A stretch of 64,000 nt of DNA from Symbiodinium sp. CCMP2592. Its lineage: Eukaryota; Sar; Dinophyceae; Suessiales; Symbiodiniaceae. Positions 54,841 through 64,000 of this stretch are shown piece by piece. How positions within the stretch are numbered: the stretch's first letter is position 1; every line of letters begins with the position of its first letter. A model generated the notes under the pieces. It searched no databases and was not told the DNA's origin. It worked only from the letters and a program-made list of their open reading frames with translations. The translations under genes and the position numbers were made by a program. The stretch is taken from positions 372,001 to 436,000 of the forward strand of contig CAJNDT010004913.1 of assembly GCA_905221615.1 (NCBI GenBank), in the 5' to 3' direction.

Positions 54841-56035
54841 CTTAGCGCTTGAAGTGGTGTGCATGCACAAATCACAGCCCACACAGCCCCAAATACAAGA
54901 TTGCATACTTACACAGGATCCAGCCCGGTGGTGGAGGAACCGGGGGAGAACGCTGCACAGTCTTCCTTCACACCCTTGGCGGCTCTGGCCGCCCTGTCGC
55001 GGGCCTTTTTCAACACTTTTTCCACATCACAACTGACTGCCATGAGCCTGAACCCACACTACAGTGCGAGCACGATCGCTCCAAGAGCTCGGCTTGATCC
55101 TGATGGGTGCAGCATGCGCACACATGATGCCCCACGCGCGCTTCACACTTGCGTTCCGGCACCTAGAGACACACGCAATTCATAGTGATTTTTCAAGGCA
55201 TATAGTATCACAGTTATTCGGGTGGGTTTCACAGTTATTCGGGTGTGTTTCACGCTATTTTCACGGTAGTTTCACGCTAGTGTTTTTTCACGCTGTCTTG
55301 AGGTTTTGCTGTTGAGTTTTGAAGGACAATGAAAGTAGCTAGCTGGTTTTCTCTCCGCGCGATCGCCCCTTTGCCGCGAAGGTTCTTAGATCTGCGATAT
55401 TCAGTATGTACAGAAGAGCCTTTTCACAGCCACTCTCCTGAATCTCTCTCAGTGTGTGCTTGCCTTATTACATGTCCCAAATGAGAGCTGTCTGCTGCAC
55501 TGGAGGAAGCCTTCAGGGAAACTGAAATACCGGCCGATATCGGCCAGTAGCAATCTCTTCAGAGAGAAAATCAGCTACAGGGCCTAGGTTGGCGTGTTTC
55601 CAGCCATACGGTGGCATCAAAGGCGACTTCCTTTCGCCGGCCTAGCGAAAGCGAGTCAACGGAAGACAATCCCCCAACACTTGAATAATGGAAGAATATC
55701 TAAGACCGGGCCTCTGCCAAGTCCGCAACGGCCGGTCGCAGAAAGCATTTTCGGTTGACCTGGGGGGATAAACTGTCACACGGGATTGCAGGATAAGGGC
55801 TCTAAGCAATTGGGGGACGGGCAACGAAGTCCACGTGATGATCGGCTATAGCACGACCAAAGTCAGCAGGGTAGGTCTGGGTCTGCTTGAGTTTGGGCCC
55901 TCCTGTCCTCAGAAGAAGGAAGACATAAACAGGTATTGCACCAGACGATACTATTCTGCAAACACGAGAGAAGACAGACACACTCTGATTAGGATTCGGG
56001 CACTAGTTCCCGGCGACCTCCTTTGTCAAACCTCC
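54841..56035. other. Spacer between gene X and the methyltransferase-like copy
   Basis: TCACAGTTATTCGGGTG(G/T)GTT occurs twice near 55207-55250, a short tandem repeat. No convincing coding frame. Confidence 0.4.
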
Positions 56036-57310
56036 GCTTGACAACCCCCTTGGAGCAAAGGCCAAGCTCCGCCTTCCTGGCCCGCGTGAGCTTCTTGTAC
56101 ATCTTGGGCAGCCAAGGCCTGCAGCTGCAATATGTTGGTAACCAAGAATTGGAAACGTTCAGGAGCTACCAAGGTTCTTGCGGGGTTCCCACCAGAATCG
56201 TCGGCTTCATAGTAGAGTGCCCGTAGACTCCCATGCAACTTGGCAAGGCATGGGACAAGTGCCAGCATAATGTAGCAAATTCGCGGCAACATATTTCAGA
56301 GGTGCATGCTGCAATAAGGCTGGGACAACCTGACGAGTAAAATGGGGATGTAATGCTTCAGCATCTCGCGGATGTACAGGAAATACGGGAGGTTCGTGAG
56401 TAGCGAAGAGGAGGGTTGTTCGATGTACCAATGCACCGACCGCATCGATGCTAAGACGCACAACAGGAGAGCGCGAGTCGCTAACCTGGGCAGAGATAGT
56501 CGAGGTTTTGACATTCGCGGCTGTCTGGTGGTTTGGGGTGACATCTATGGGCTCAAAGCTTGAAGTGCACACTTGCGCACCATGTAATATAATGTTATTA
56601 TTAATCATATATTAAGATTAGTTCAATCTATTGGGTTGGGGCTCAATAGTGACACAAGATCTTAGTAATAGCTGATATAGCACGTATTGTGGAATTAGCT
56701 GGAACCTGAAGTTCGAGAGGATAGCACATTTGGGGGGTTGATAATGTATTTTTGCATACAAGCTGATTTCCAAGCATCGGTTGGAATTTGATAGGGATTG
56801 ATTGGTTACCGAGATGCGACACCGAAATTCTAATGCTACCGAAGGACACATTTGCCTCCTTCACGTATTTGTACTTGACGGTACCGAAGATCCGGCGTAC
56901 CGATCTTCCCGACGTCTTACGGTTCGTCCAGACGAAGCTTGAGCAGGGAAGCCCTGCTGCTAGAAGACCTTTTGGGGCCAACCTCAGCACTTTCGCCATC
57001 GCCCGTAGCAGTCCCAACCTTAGAATCAGACAAAGCTACATTTGCTTCATTACTAGGGAGCCTGTGTAACTAGGGACCTTGCACCGTCAGGAGGTTGTCG
57101 TCCTCTCTCGATCCCATATCGAAAAAGTCCCTAGGCAATGCACATCAGCGGACAGTACTGTCGAAGAAATATCAGAGTAAGACCGGGGCGATTTATATCC
57201 CAAGTTGCCTTAGGAATACGGACACACACGGATGACCCCTTACTTGTTTCATCTGAGATCCAAGCTAAACCCTGCTTCCACAGATCGCCGGCCGCCGAAA
57301 AGATCCAGAC
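56036..57310 (-). CDS. Methyltransferase-like gene, minus-strand copy
   Basis: Exons in transcription order match the gene at 35.1-36.4 kb. LDLFGGRRSVEAGFSLDLR (57252-57310) resembles AdoMet motif I. RAMAKVLRLAPKGLLAAGLP and CSSFVWTNRKTSGRS (about 57005-56860) carry the PCSS motif. LATRALLLCVLASMRSVHWY and IEQPSSSLLTNLPYF (about 56495-56345) carry the EQPS motif and start at a CTGCCCAG|G acceptor. RPWLPKMYKKLTRARKAELG and LCSKGVVKRRFDKGG (to about 56036) form the end. The PCSS/EQPS pair is better preserved here than in the plus-strand copy. The 5' exon is the least certain, since it is short and ends at a stop without an obvious donor. Function as a methyltransferase is a hypothesis from motif order only. 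Confidence 0.5.
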
Positions 57311-57850
57311 AAATCAAGTCCTAAGCAACCCAGCACATTTCGCTACCAACATTCCAAGTCCCGCGAGACCGGGCACTAGGGGGAGCACACGGCAGTCGTT
57401 CGGTTGTTCTGCATTTTGCGCGATATAGTCGGCAAGGTGTAGCCTGCAGCCAGGGCATTACGGGTAGAGGGTGTGGATTTCAGGAAGCATTTGCTCTTGA
57501 TTTGATGCATTCGAGCAGCAGGACACTCGGGAAGCCCATGTAAAGCAAGGCCAACCAAGTGTCACGTGTTATCGCGACTTCGCTCAGCATCCAAAACATA
57601 TTGGCTGGATCCACGAAAACCCAGCACTGACAAACCCTGTGGAGCCACGAAACCTAGCCACCAGGCATCTCAGCACTGTAATGAACAGAAGCATGCAATG
57701 CCAAGCTCGAGATTCACACCTGTTGCGCAAGCATCAGAGCACTTTTGCTAGGTCCATGAAGCAGCTTCTCAGGCAGTGCAAGGTATCGTATCGGTGATAG
57801 CAGCCATGTCGTAGAACTACTCCCAGTCAGCAGCAAGACAGGCAGCACTC
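57311..57850. other. Spacer between two minus-strand genes
   Basis: No repeat and no clearly coding frame. A small minus-strand frame (57376-57558) may contain an exon but cannot be joined with confidence. Confidence 0.3.
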
Positions 57851-59397
57851 CACCTAGGCAGCTTCCAAAGCGACATGAAAAGCCAGACTCGACTCCTCAA
57901 CCTCAAAAAAATTTGTGAGAACCTCTGGGCGGGAGGCGCGGTCTCGAGATCTTCGAAGTTCTGCCAGCCCAGGCTGAAGCCATTCTTTGCATTGACCTCG
58001 ATGAAGGGATATTGGAGTTTTAAAGTTTGGGCTGAAGGTTTGTAGGTCGGGAGCTTCAAAGTCCGTGTTGAAGTTCTCGTTCATTGTTGCCGTTCGCTGC
58101 GGGGTAGCCTTGTTCACGTAGAAGTGTCCATTGTAAGGCCCGAACCTGAGCGAGGGTTCTGTCATTTGGGAGTTTGCTCTGTTTTCTTCGAGATGGCTTT
58201 TCATAGTAAGGCTTCGGCACGATTCCGATTGGAGATGGTTTGCCATCGGATCGAAGTGTCCAGGACCTAGCAATTTAGATACCTAAACAAATAAATTGTT
58301 TCGAAAGATAACATTCGTTGATGACAAGCTCGGGTTGCCACCCCTTCGGCCCGTCAATAACGTCCTCACTCAGCACCATACGTGGGTCCTTTCTGGCCAG
58401 AGCTCGAAGGCTTGGAACCCACCTTTGCTTGACCTGCGACGGGGCAACAACATCTTTACAGATCAACAACCCTAATGGCAAAGGCATCTACTGTGCATAT
58501 ATATAGTACGTATGCTTGGGAACCTTGGCTCGCGGGTCTTTGGCTGCTGGTTTCTTTTTGGGCGCGTCGTTTGACTCTTCCTGCCCTTCCTCTTCATTCT
58601 CCTCCTGCCCTTCATCTTCATTCGCCTCCTGTCCTTCCTCTTCATTCTCCTCCTGCCCTTCATCTTCATTCTCCTCCTGGCCTTCCTCTTCATTTTCCTC
58701 CTGGCCTTCCTTTCCTTTGGTATCCTCCTCTTCAGGATCCTTCTTTGGGGCTTTCTTCTCCCGGGCACCCTTGGGCTGCTTGGAAGCTGGGCGTTTCATC
58801 GGAGGGGGGTCCCGTGACTGTGTCCGCCCCCGGCCTCGGCCTCTGCCTGATCTCCCTCGCCCTCGCCCCCTGCCTCTGTTCCCCCGGCCGCGTGCAGCCG
58901 AGTCCTCTGACTGCGGATCATCGTCATCCACGGCCTCTCCCTTCGCTCTCTCGCGAAGGGCTCTGCGCGCTTTCTGCTGGGCCTAGCCGGAAAGCTAAGA
59001 ATCACAAGTTGGAGGATTCGTGCAAAGCTAGCACGAGAGTACTGACACAGCCTGCACAGCCAAGTTCGGATCATCCCCTTTGTGCTCCTTTAAAAGTTTC
59101 TGGGCTTTCAAGATCGATTTCTTCGGCAATGAAGGCACCGATGCAGTCTTTGCCTTTTCATCCTGTATGCATATGCATGCTAAAATTGCAGAACAGGCAG
59201 TTTCATCAATTGAAATCAGCAAGTGTATTACACGAAGACTTAGCTGGAGATCAGTCCTTGAAAGTGCCACTTTTTTTTGCAGCTTCATCGTTGGATTCAA
59301 TATCTTCTCCAGGAACACAGTCATCAACTTCACGAGGGCACTCCTCCTCCCCACCCTCTCCTTCTTGAGCCTGGTCGCAGGCGTCTGCGTCCGTCGC
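57851..59397 (-). CDS. Gene Y: acidic, RG- and Glu-rich protein with conserved Trp/Pro-rich region
   Basis: Minus-strand exons with exact codon phase: 59397-59257 (47 codons, ATDADACDQAQEGEGGEEEC, donor AAG|GACTG), 59162-59052 (37 codons, DEKAKTASVPSLPKKSILKA, donor CAG|GCTGT), 58982-58524 (153 codons, AQQKARRALRERAKGEAVDD, an RGRGRGR stretch, then EEGQEENEDEGQ repeats, donor AAG|GTTCC) and 58433-about 58312 (VKQRWVPSLRALARKDPRMV, EDVIDGPKGWQPELVINE). Then about 58268-58063 (LGPGHFDPMANHLQSESCRS, FGPYNGHFYVNKATPQRT) and a last block near 58000-57851 (NAKNGFSLGWQNFEDLETAP). GA, GC and GT donors occur in one gene. RGG-like repeats suggest RNA or DNA binding. The family is recognised only as a dinoflagellate multicopy type. 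Start and stop are not fixed. Confidence 0.6.
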
Positions 59398-59400
59398 CTG

Positions 59401-59402
59401 CT

Positions 59403-59454
<52 letters not shown>
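59401..59454 (-). repeat. (CTG)18 on the coding strand at an acceptor of gene Y
   Basis: The CAG run on the plus strand is CTG on the minus strand and ends ...CTGCTGCAG|CAG just before the first recognised exon of gene Y. It can supply both polypyrimidine-like sequence and the AG acceptor. The frames it opens (poly-Cys, poly-Ala, poly-Gln) are probably not translated. Confidence 0.85.
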
Positions 59455-59456
<2 letters not shown>

Positions 59457-60259
59457 AACACTCCCAGGGTTTACACTAACTATCTCGGTTTCAAACTTCA
59501 CCCAATCAAATTATTCCCAAATTTCCAAGTCCGGAAACCCTAAGGCCCTAAGAGCTGAGTTGGATATATTTCAATGGTTGCTATCTTCTCTCATTTCTAA
59601 GTCAGCAAAACTTCACAACCCAAATTCCCGAAACCCGCAACCCTGAACCTAAGATTCTTTCTTGGTCCTACCCCCCCGACTTAGCAGCCAGCAGACGAAA
59701 TGGTGGTAGTAGCGGGGGTAGGAGTACAGGTAGGAGAAGAAGGGTTCGTAGTATTAAGACGGATAGGAATATAATAGAAAAATCATGACCCAAATCATTG
59801 TTGAAGGCATAACAACCGAAGTCATTCGAAACCGTAATCCAAAACCCTAATACCTCAACCCTAATAATGCCTAACCCACTTGATCCAGAATGACACAACC
59901 AAGCTCTAAGTTATGGGCCTTAAACCGCACAGCCCTAAGCCCGTGCTTGGGGTTTGAGTGTTCAGGGCCTGAAAACTTATTGGGGTCTTTAGGGTTTCCG
60001 AATTTACTTAGCGAGTTTGGGCAGGTTTTGGCGGTCTTCGGGACTCGACTTCGGGGTCTTTAGGGTCGTGGTTGAAAGTGTTCGGTCTCAGATCGGGTTT
60101 GGGCGGGAGGCTTTGCAGGTTCGGATCAACTAGACTTAACGTACCGGCTTTAGCTGTCATCTTGTAGCACACAAAAGCTCTCTGTCGGCACATGATGCTC
60201 CAAAACCTAAGCCTTAAGTTCATAGAGCTTGAAACTACTACCCTTATGACTTCGATTTC
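59455..60259. other. Gene-poor spacer with CCCTAA words
   Basis: CCCTAA and TTTAGGG words are scattered (59538, 59850, 59865, 59990). No convincing exon. Confidence 0.35.
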
Positions 60260-61600
60260 TTATGTTCTTAGTAATTTAATTAAGGGACAGGGACGACTGG
60301 AAACATAATTAACAGGATCTGTGTAGGTTCCAACAGGTGGGGCCCAAACTGTATTTTCCAAGAAGCCAAATAGCAAATCCAGCACCCTAAACCGTTTCGT
60401 TTCAGCCAGAAGAAAATCGAACTGATCCCCCGGCGACCTCCATGTCTGCATCTGCGCTCTTCTGTTTCGTGAGCTCCTGCGGAATGATTTTGGTTGACAT
60501 GCTGCTAGCATAACTTCGAGGGAGTCCTCTTTCTTCGCTTGGATAACTTGCTTCAGCTTGGCGAACTTGTCATGGTTGGGGCCTTTCCTGGTCGGCAGAA
60601 GTAGAACATCTATCATATCTGGATATTTCATGCAGAGAGTCGCCTGGTGTTCCGGTTGCGCCAAGAACGGTCGCAGGCCCAGGAGGCAAAGGACCGAAGA
60701 ACTCCAGCTTCTTCCTCAGCCCATTCCTGGGATTGCACGTTTGACAAAAGGCCTTATGATTTGTTTCAAAAAGGATTCTCAGGTTGCGACTTCCAACTCA
60801 TCTTTCGGCAATGGTGTGTCATGGAGGCGGAAGTGAGAACTGCTCCAGGCTATCGCAGCCTTTCAAGGAAACTCACAGAATGAAAAACATATGTGGCAAG
60901 GTTCACAGGCCTCCGTTTCCTTCTTGGTTGGCAACTCGCCAGCGAACGTCGCACAATAATTCAAGATGATGGGATAATTGTGGTCGCTGCAAACCTGGAC
61001 CGGAAGTCAAGAAAACCGAGGAACCTCGAGATCATCTGAATCAATACTGGGTGTAGCCTGCGCTTCGGAGATCGCCTTCTGTTCCACATCGAGGAATCGG
61101 AAGCGGAATTTCGCCTGCGGAAACCATAACGTTGCTAGTGGCTCGAAAGGTTAGCTTCAGAGTCTCCCTGCCTCAGGATCTTCCTTTTTGGAAACCTTTG
61201 TCAACCTTCGCTTCAGCGCTTCAATCCGTTTGTTCACGTAACCCGGCATCAGGAGGTCTTTCAGAAATTCCTGTCTCAATTGATCAGTTTGTGGCATCCA
61301 GCCGCAGAGCTCAAAAATGCAAGAACCGACAAGGTATCCCCGTGTCCTGCAATAGTGCGACTCGTGCCGGATTTGGTTTGCTGTCGGGCATGGCTCATGA
61401 GGAAAAAAACTGCTATATGATGCTTCGGACCTAGCCGGTCCTAGTACCTTGATGGCCAGCAGGTCGCACAACGATTTGAATCTGAAGCTTTCACAGCTGA
61501 TGATTGCAAGCCCTCCCATGCGAAGTGGTGGACGGAAGCACCTCTGTCCAGTTCACCGATTTCCTCCAGACCTGGGGAAAGTGGACAGGAATATTTGCGG
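60260..61600 (-). CDS. Gene Z: fragmentary minus-strand gene, charged protein
   Basis: Clear exons are TDQLRQEFLKDLLMPGYVNK and RIEALKRRLTKVSKKEDPE (about 61290-61172, donor GAG|GCAGG), AKFRFRFLDVEQKAISEAQA and TPSIDSDDLE (about 61113-61024, donor GAG|GTTCC) and VCSDHNYPIILNYCATFAGE (about 60987-60900, acceptor GTCCAG). Each is in phase 0 with the next. Lower down, 60664-60420 (LLLPTRKGPNHDKFAKLKQV, QAKKEDSLEVMLAACQPKSF) looks coding but competes with another frame. I do not recognise a function. Its position, upstream of the Y, methyltransferase-like, X and transposase-like series, and its exon style suggest it belongs to the same array. Both ends are uncertain. Confidence 0.4.
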
Positions 61601-62349
61601 GAACTGGTTTGAAGAAATTCGCTGAACACACACAAATCAAGGTTTCAGCTTCAAGCGAGCTGAGAAGGCTTTCCGAAGGTAGGTATGAGGCATCGCAGAG
61701 ACCTCACACCAGCACCACAGATCTTCAACCGAGCGTTGTTTGATCACCTCTCTGAGAAGCGTACCCACGCGAGCAGCAGGAGCGGTGAAAGAGGCATGAT
61801 GTCACAAGTTGATTACGACATGACTTCGTTTGGCGCACAAAGAGCTGCTGTGTCCTTTCATCAATCTCCTATATCTTTATGTTGGAACTACATGTGTTCA
61901 TTGTGCGAACTGCCTGGATTGCGAATCTGGCCGAAATCTCAAGCATCTCAGAGGCCACGCAATAAACTGCCGAATCTGCAACCCACCAGTTAAACGGGTG
62001 CGCGGAAGAGGAGGGTATATATATATGTATCAAAAAATAAACACATGGGTAGTATACACGTTTCAATTCTCTCTATTTCTGTCCCCCCTTGCGTTTAGTA
62101 ACCTCACCCACACCCCGCAAGCCTGCGAATGACTCTGCCACCGACGCCAGACCAGAGCTCGCCGGCTGCATCATGGCCGAGATGTCTATGTGTGTGCACA
62201 GTGTCGTCCGGGTTTGTATTGATTCGGACTGGATTTTGTGCATGCCAAAACATCGTCTGCCGCCGGCACCTGAAAAACGCATTCCGAGCCTGACAAACTT
62301 TGCGGGGCGCGATGCAGAAACCTGCATGAAAAGTTGCTTAACTTTTGCT
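61601..62349. other. No supported gene
   Basis: Short overlapping frames on both strands, none with family signal. Confidence 0.3.
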
Positions 62350-62515
62350 GGGCCGACCAGGGAAATGTATATTGTGGGGGGGTCTTGAGGCGACCCGGAA
62401 AACCTCCCCAGATTTGGACGTTCGACACTCCCCAGCCAAGCAAATGTATACAAGGGGGGGGGGGGCGGCCCTCTGGAAACAGCCGAACCCCCCCCACAAA
62501 ATACATTAACAAGGG
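62350..62515. repeat. Inverted C-tract/G-tract pair with AATACATT ends
   Basis: AAATGTATATTGTGGGGGGG at 62363-62382 and CCCCCCCCACAAAATACATT at 62489-62508 form inverted arms, with a further AAATGTATACAAGGGGGGGG at 62442. The CCCCCCCACA(A/T)AATACATT word also builds the repeat at 22366-22555. Confidence 0.7.
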
Positions 62516-63472
62516 TCCCCCTAGGACTTGGGTGGCTGTCAAAATTCTGGTCCCTTTTCTGGGGTACCACAAATAATGGGTGCCGTACGTTACTAGGGTC
62601 CCAAAAAGGGACAACCGCCCACTTGATAAAAAGCCTAAAAGGATCGAAACCGAAGCCCTGTGAAAACCTCTGACGACGTTTGAGAAGCTAAAGATTTGAG
62701 TACCCAGCGGGAAGCCAGCACAGTGCCCCCTAACTCAATACGTGATACCCTCAAACAAGTTTCGGAGGGCCGTCTATGCTCGTCAACTAAGGAATGAACT
62801 TGAACTCATGCAGAACAAGGTCCTACTGCTGCTCATTGAAGGGCTATTCCACAACACTAAGCCTTTAAACCTCCAGCACCTTCTCTCCCGATTTAAGGTA
62901 AGGGCTAGGAGGCCTCTGCAAGCGGCACCGCGAAACGCGGCCTTCTAGAGACTTGTCAACGAAGGGGCTCATCGGGTTTGGGGGAGTTCAGGGGTCTGTG
63001 TAGTTTGGAGCTTTCGGGGTCTTGAGGTTTTCGGTTTCAGGGTTTTGTTGCTGAGCTTCAGTGTTCAGGGTTTAGGCTAGTGCAAGGGGATTAAATGCTC
63101 TACAGACTATGGCTTTAATTTGTCCGATGCTCTTGATAGGAGAGTAGGTCGTACATTTAGGGTTTATGGCTTTTCGGCCGCACAAGAAGGTACAACCACG
63201 CCAAAAACATAAGTGACTGTCGGTGAGGATTTTGGGTCTGAACCAGCTAACCAACCACCCACGCACCCACCCACCCACCCACCTACATACCTGCATACAT
63301 ACTGACATACACATACACGCGGCAAACCAACACATCTGCATTATCGTTCTAGTGTTTACATGACATGACGCTACATTGCATTACAGTACCGAGGACGATG
63401 GCACTTTGTCGGTGAGTTCCGTTGGGCTTTCTGCTTCAGCCATAAATACCAGCTCGGCCTCACAGAAAAAGC
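62516..63472. other. No supported gene; a few TTTAGGG-like words and an ACCC tandem
   Basis: GGGTTTAGG at 63068 and GGGTTTATGG at 63159. (CCCA)n at 63257-63282. Nothing convincingly coding. Confidence 0.4.
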
Positions 63473-63594
63473 ACTTAAAGGATCATGGGACTTAGCAACT
63501 AGGGCTATTCTCAAGGTAATTGTACTTACAACTACTTATAACCCCACTTGGGGTACCTATAACCTTACGTACTAAGTCCCATGATCCTCCAAGC
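63473..63594 (+). repeat. Foldback element, family G (copy 2)
   Basis: ACTTAAAGGATCATGGGACT at the left, TACTAAGTCCCATGATCC and TCCAAGC at the right. The interior TACTTATAACCCCACTTGGG is shared with family F elements. It lies 50 kb from copy 1. Confidence 0.9.
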
Positions 63595-64000
63595 ACGAGT
63601 CCACTGGCCGGACAGGAAGGTTTCAAGAAATTCGTAGCATCGGGGTCGGAATCATTGGAAATGTATTCCCTCAGGGTCCCGAGCCTGTTTATACTACGAA
63701 GTAACCCAAGTCCTACCTCAATTATGCTATATAGAATACAAGTAGATGCAAGCCCCGCTTGTGACCCTATTGAGGCCCGTTGCAGTGGGAGCCTCTGACC
63801 GCCAAGGTTCAACTCAACCTAACTGTCATATGTGCCTGTGTTGAGGTTGAGCGTTATGCTAAGACTCTACTCTCAAATTGTACACGTGTAGTGGATTACG
63901 GCACGGTGACTGGGTTTAGCGTTGAGAGTTTTGAGCTTGAAGCAGGAGCATTCCGGATGGGGAGTCTTGCATTCCCTCAGGAAGCACCCTCCTAAACCCT
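63595..64000. other. Window end; nothing recognised
   Basis: Short plus- and minus-strand frames overlap without family signal. The window ends CTCCTAAACCCT, possibly the start of another CCCTAAA tract. Confidence 0.35.

Overview
The window looks like nuclear DNA of a dinoflagellate, most likely a Symbiodiniaceae/Suessiales-type genome. Three things point there. Predicted introns use GT, GC and especially GA at the 5' end with AG|G at both borders. Telomere-like TTTAGGG/CCCTAAA tracts are scattered internally. Most protein blocks resemble lineage-restricted dinoflagellate families rather than housekeeping genes. No rRNA, credible tRNA, CRISPR array or bacterial operon was found. Family assignments come from motifs and memory; no search was run.

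Layout. (1) 1-22.6 kb is a gene desert. It is packed with about 100-bp foldback (MITE-like) elements of several families, degenerate CCCTAAA tracts, minisatellites and microsatellites. (2) 22.6-28.2 kb holds a minus-strand, multi-exon gene relic with zinc fingers and a possible DDE transposase core. It is broken by in-frame stops and a frameshift, and two of its introns carry copies of the same repeat. (3) 28.9-44.0 kb holds only plus-strand genes: an acidic protein (A) built from more than 20 tiny phase-0 exons, a methyltransferase-like gene, a Lys/Glu-repeat gene, and a gene with CMC/Plavaka-like DDE transposase motifs. (4) 44.0-49.5 kb is a spacer with a 350-bp duplication, palindromes and a minus-strand gene that has an in-frame TAG. 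(5) 49.5-61.6 kb holds only minus-strand genes. In transcription order they are a small acidic/basic gene (Z), an acidic RG/E-rich gene (Y), a second methyltransferase-like gene, a Lys-rich gene (X) and a second transposase-like gene. (6) 61.6-64 kb returns to repeat-rich desert.

The main message is that regions 3 and 5 are two convergent arrays with the same order of gene types: acidic/basic protein, methyltransferase-like, Lys/Glu-rich with a shared C-terminal domain, transposase-like. This suggests two diverged copies of one multi-gene mobile or host cassette. Its proteins could plausibly act together (transposase, DNA or histone modifier, charged nucleic-acid-binding partners), but that role is inferred. 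The second striking structure is the tandem exon+intron array in gene A (31.2-32.6 kb), where near-identical 57-66-nt exons alternate with 47-58-nt introns that begin with GA.
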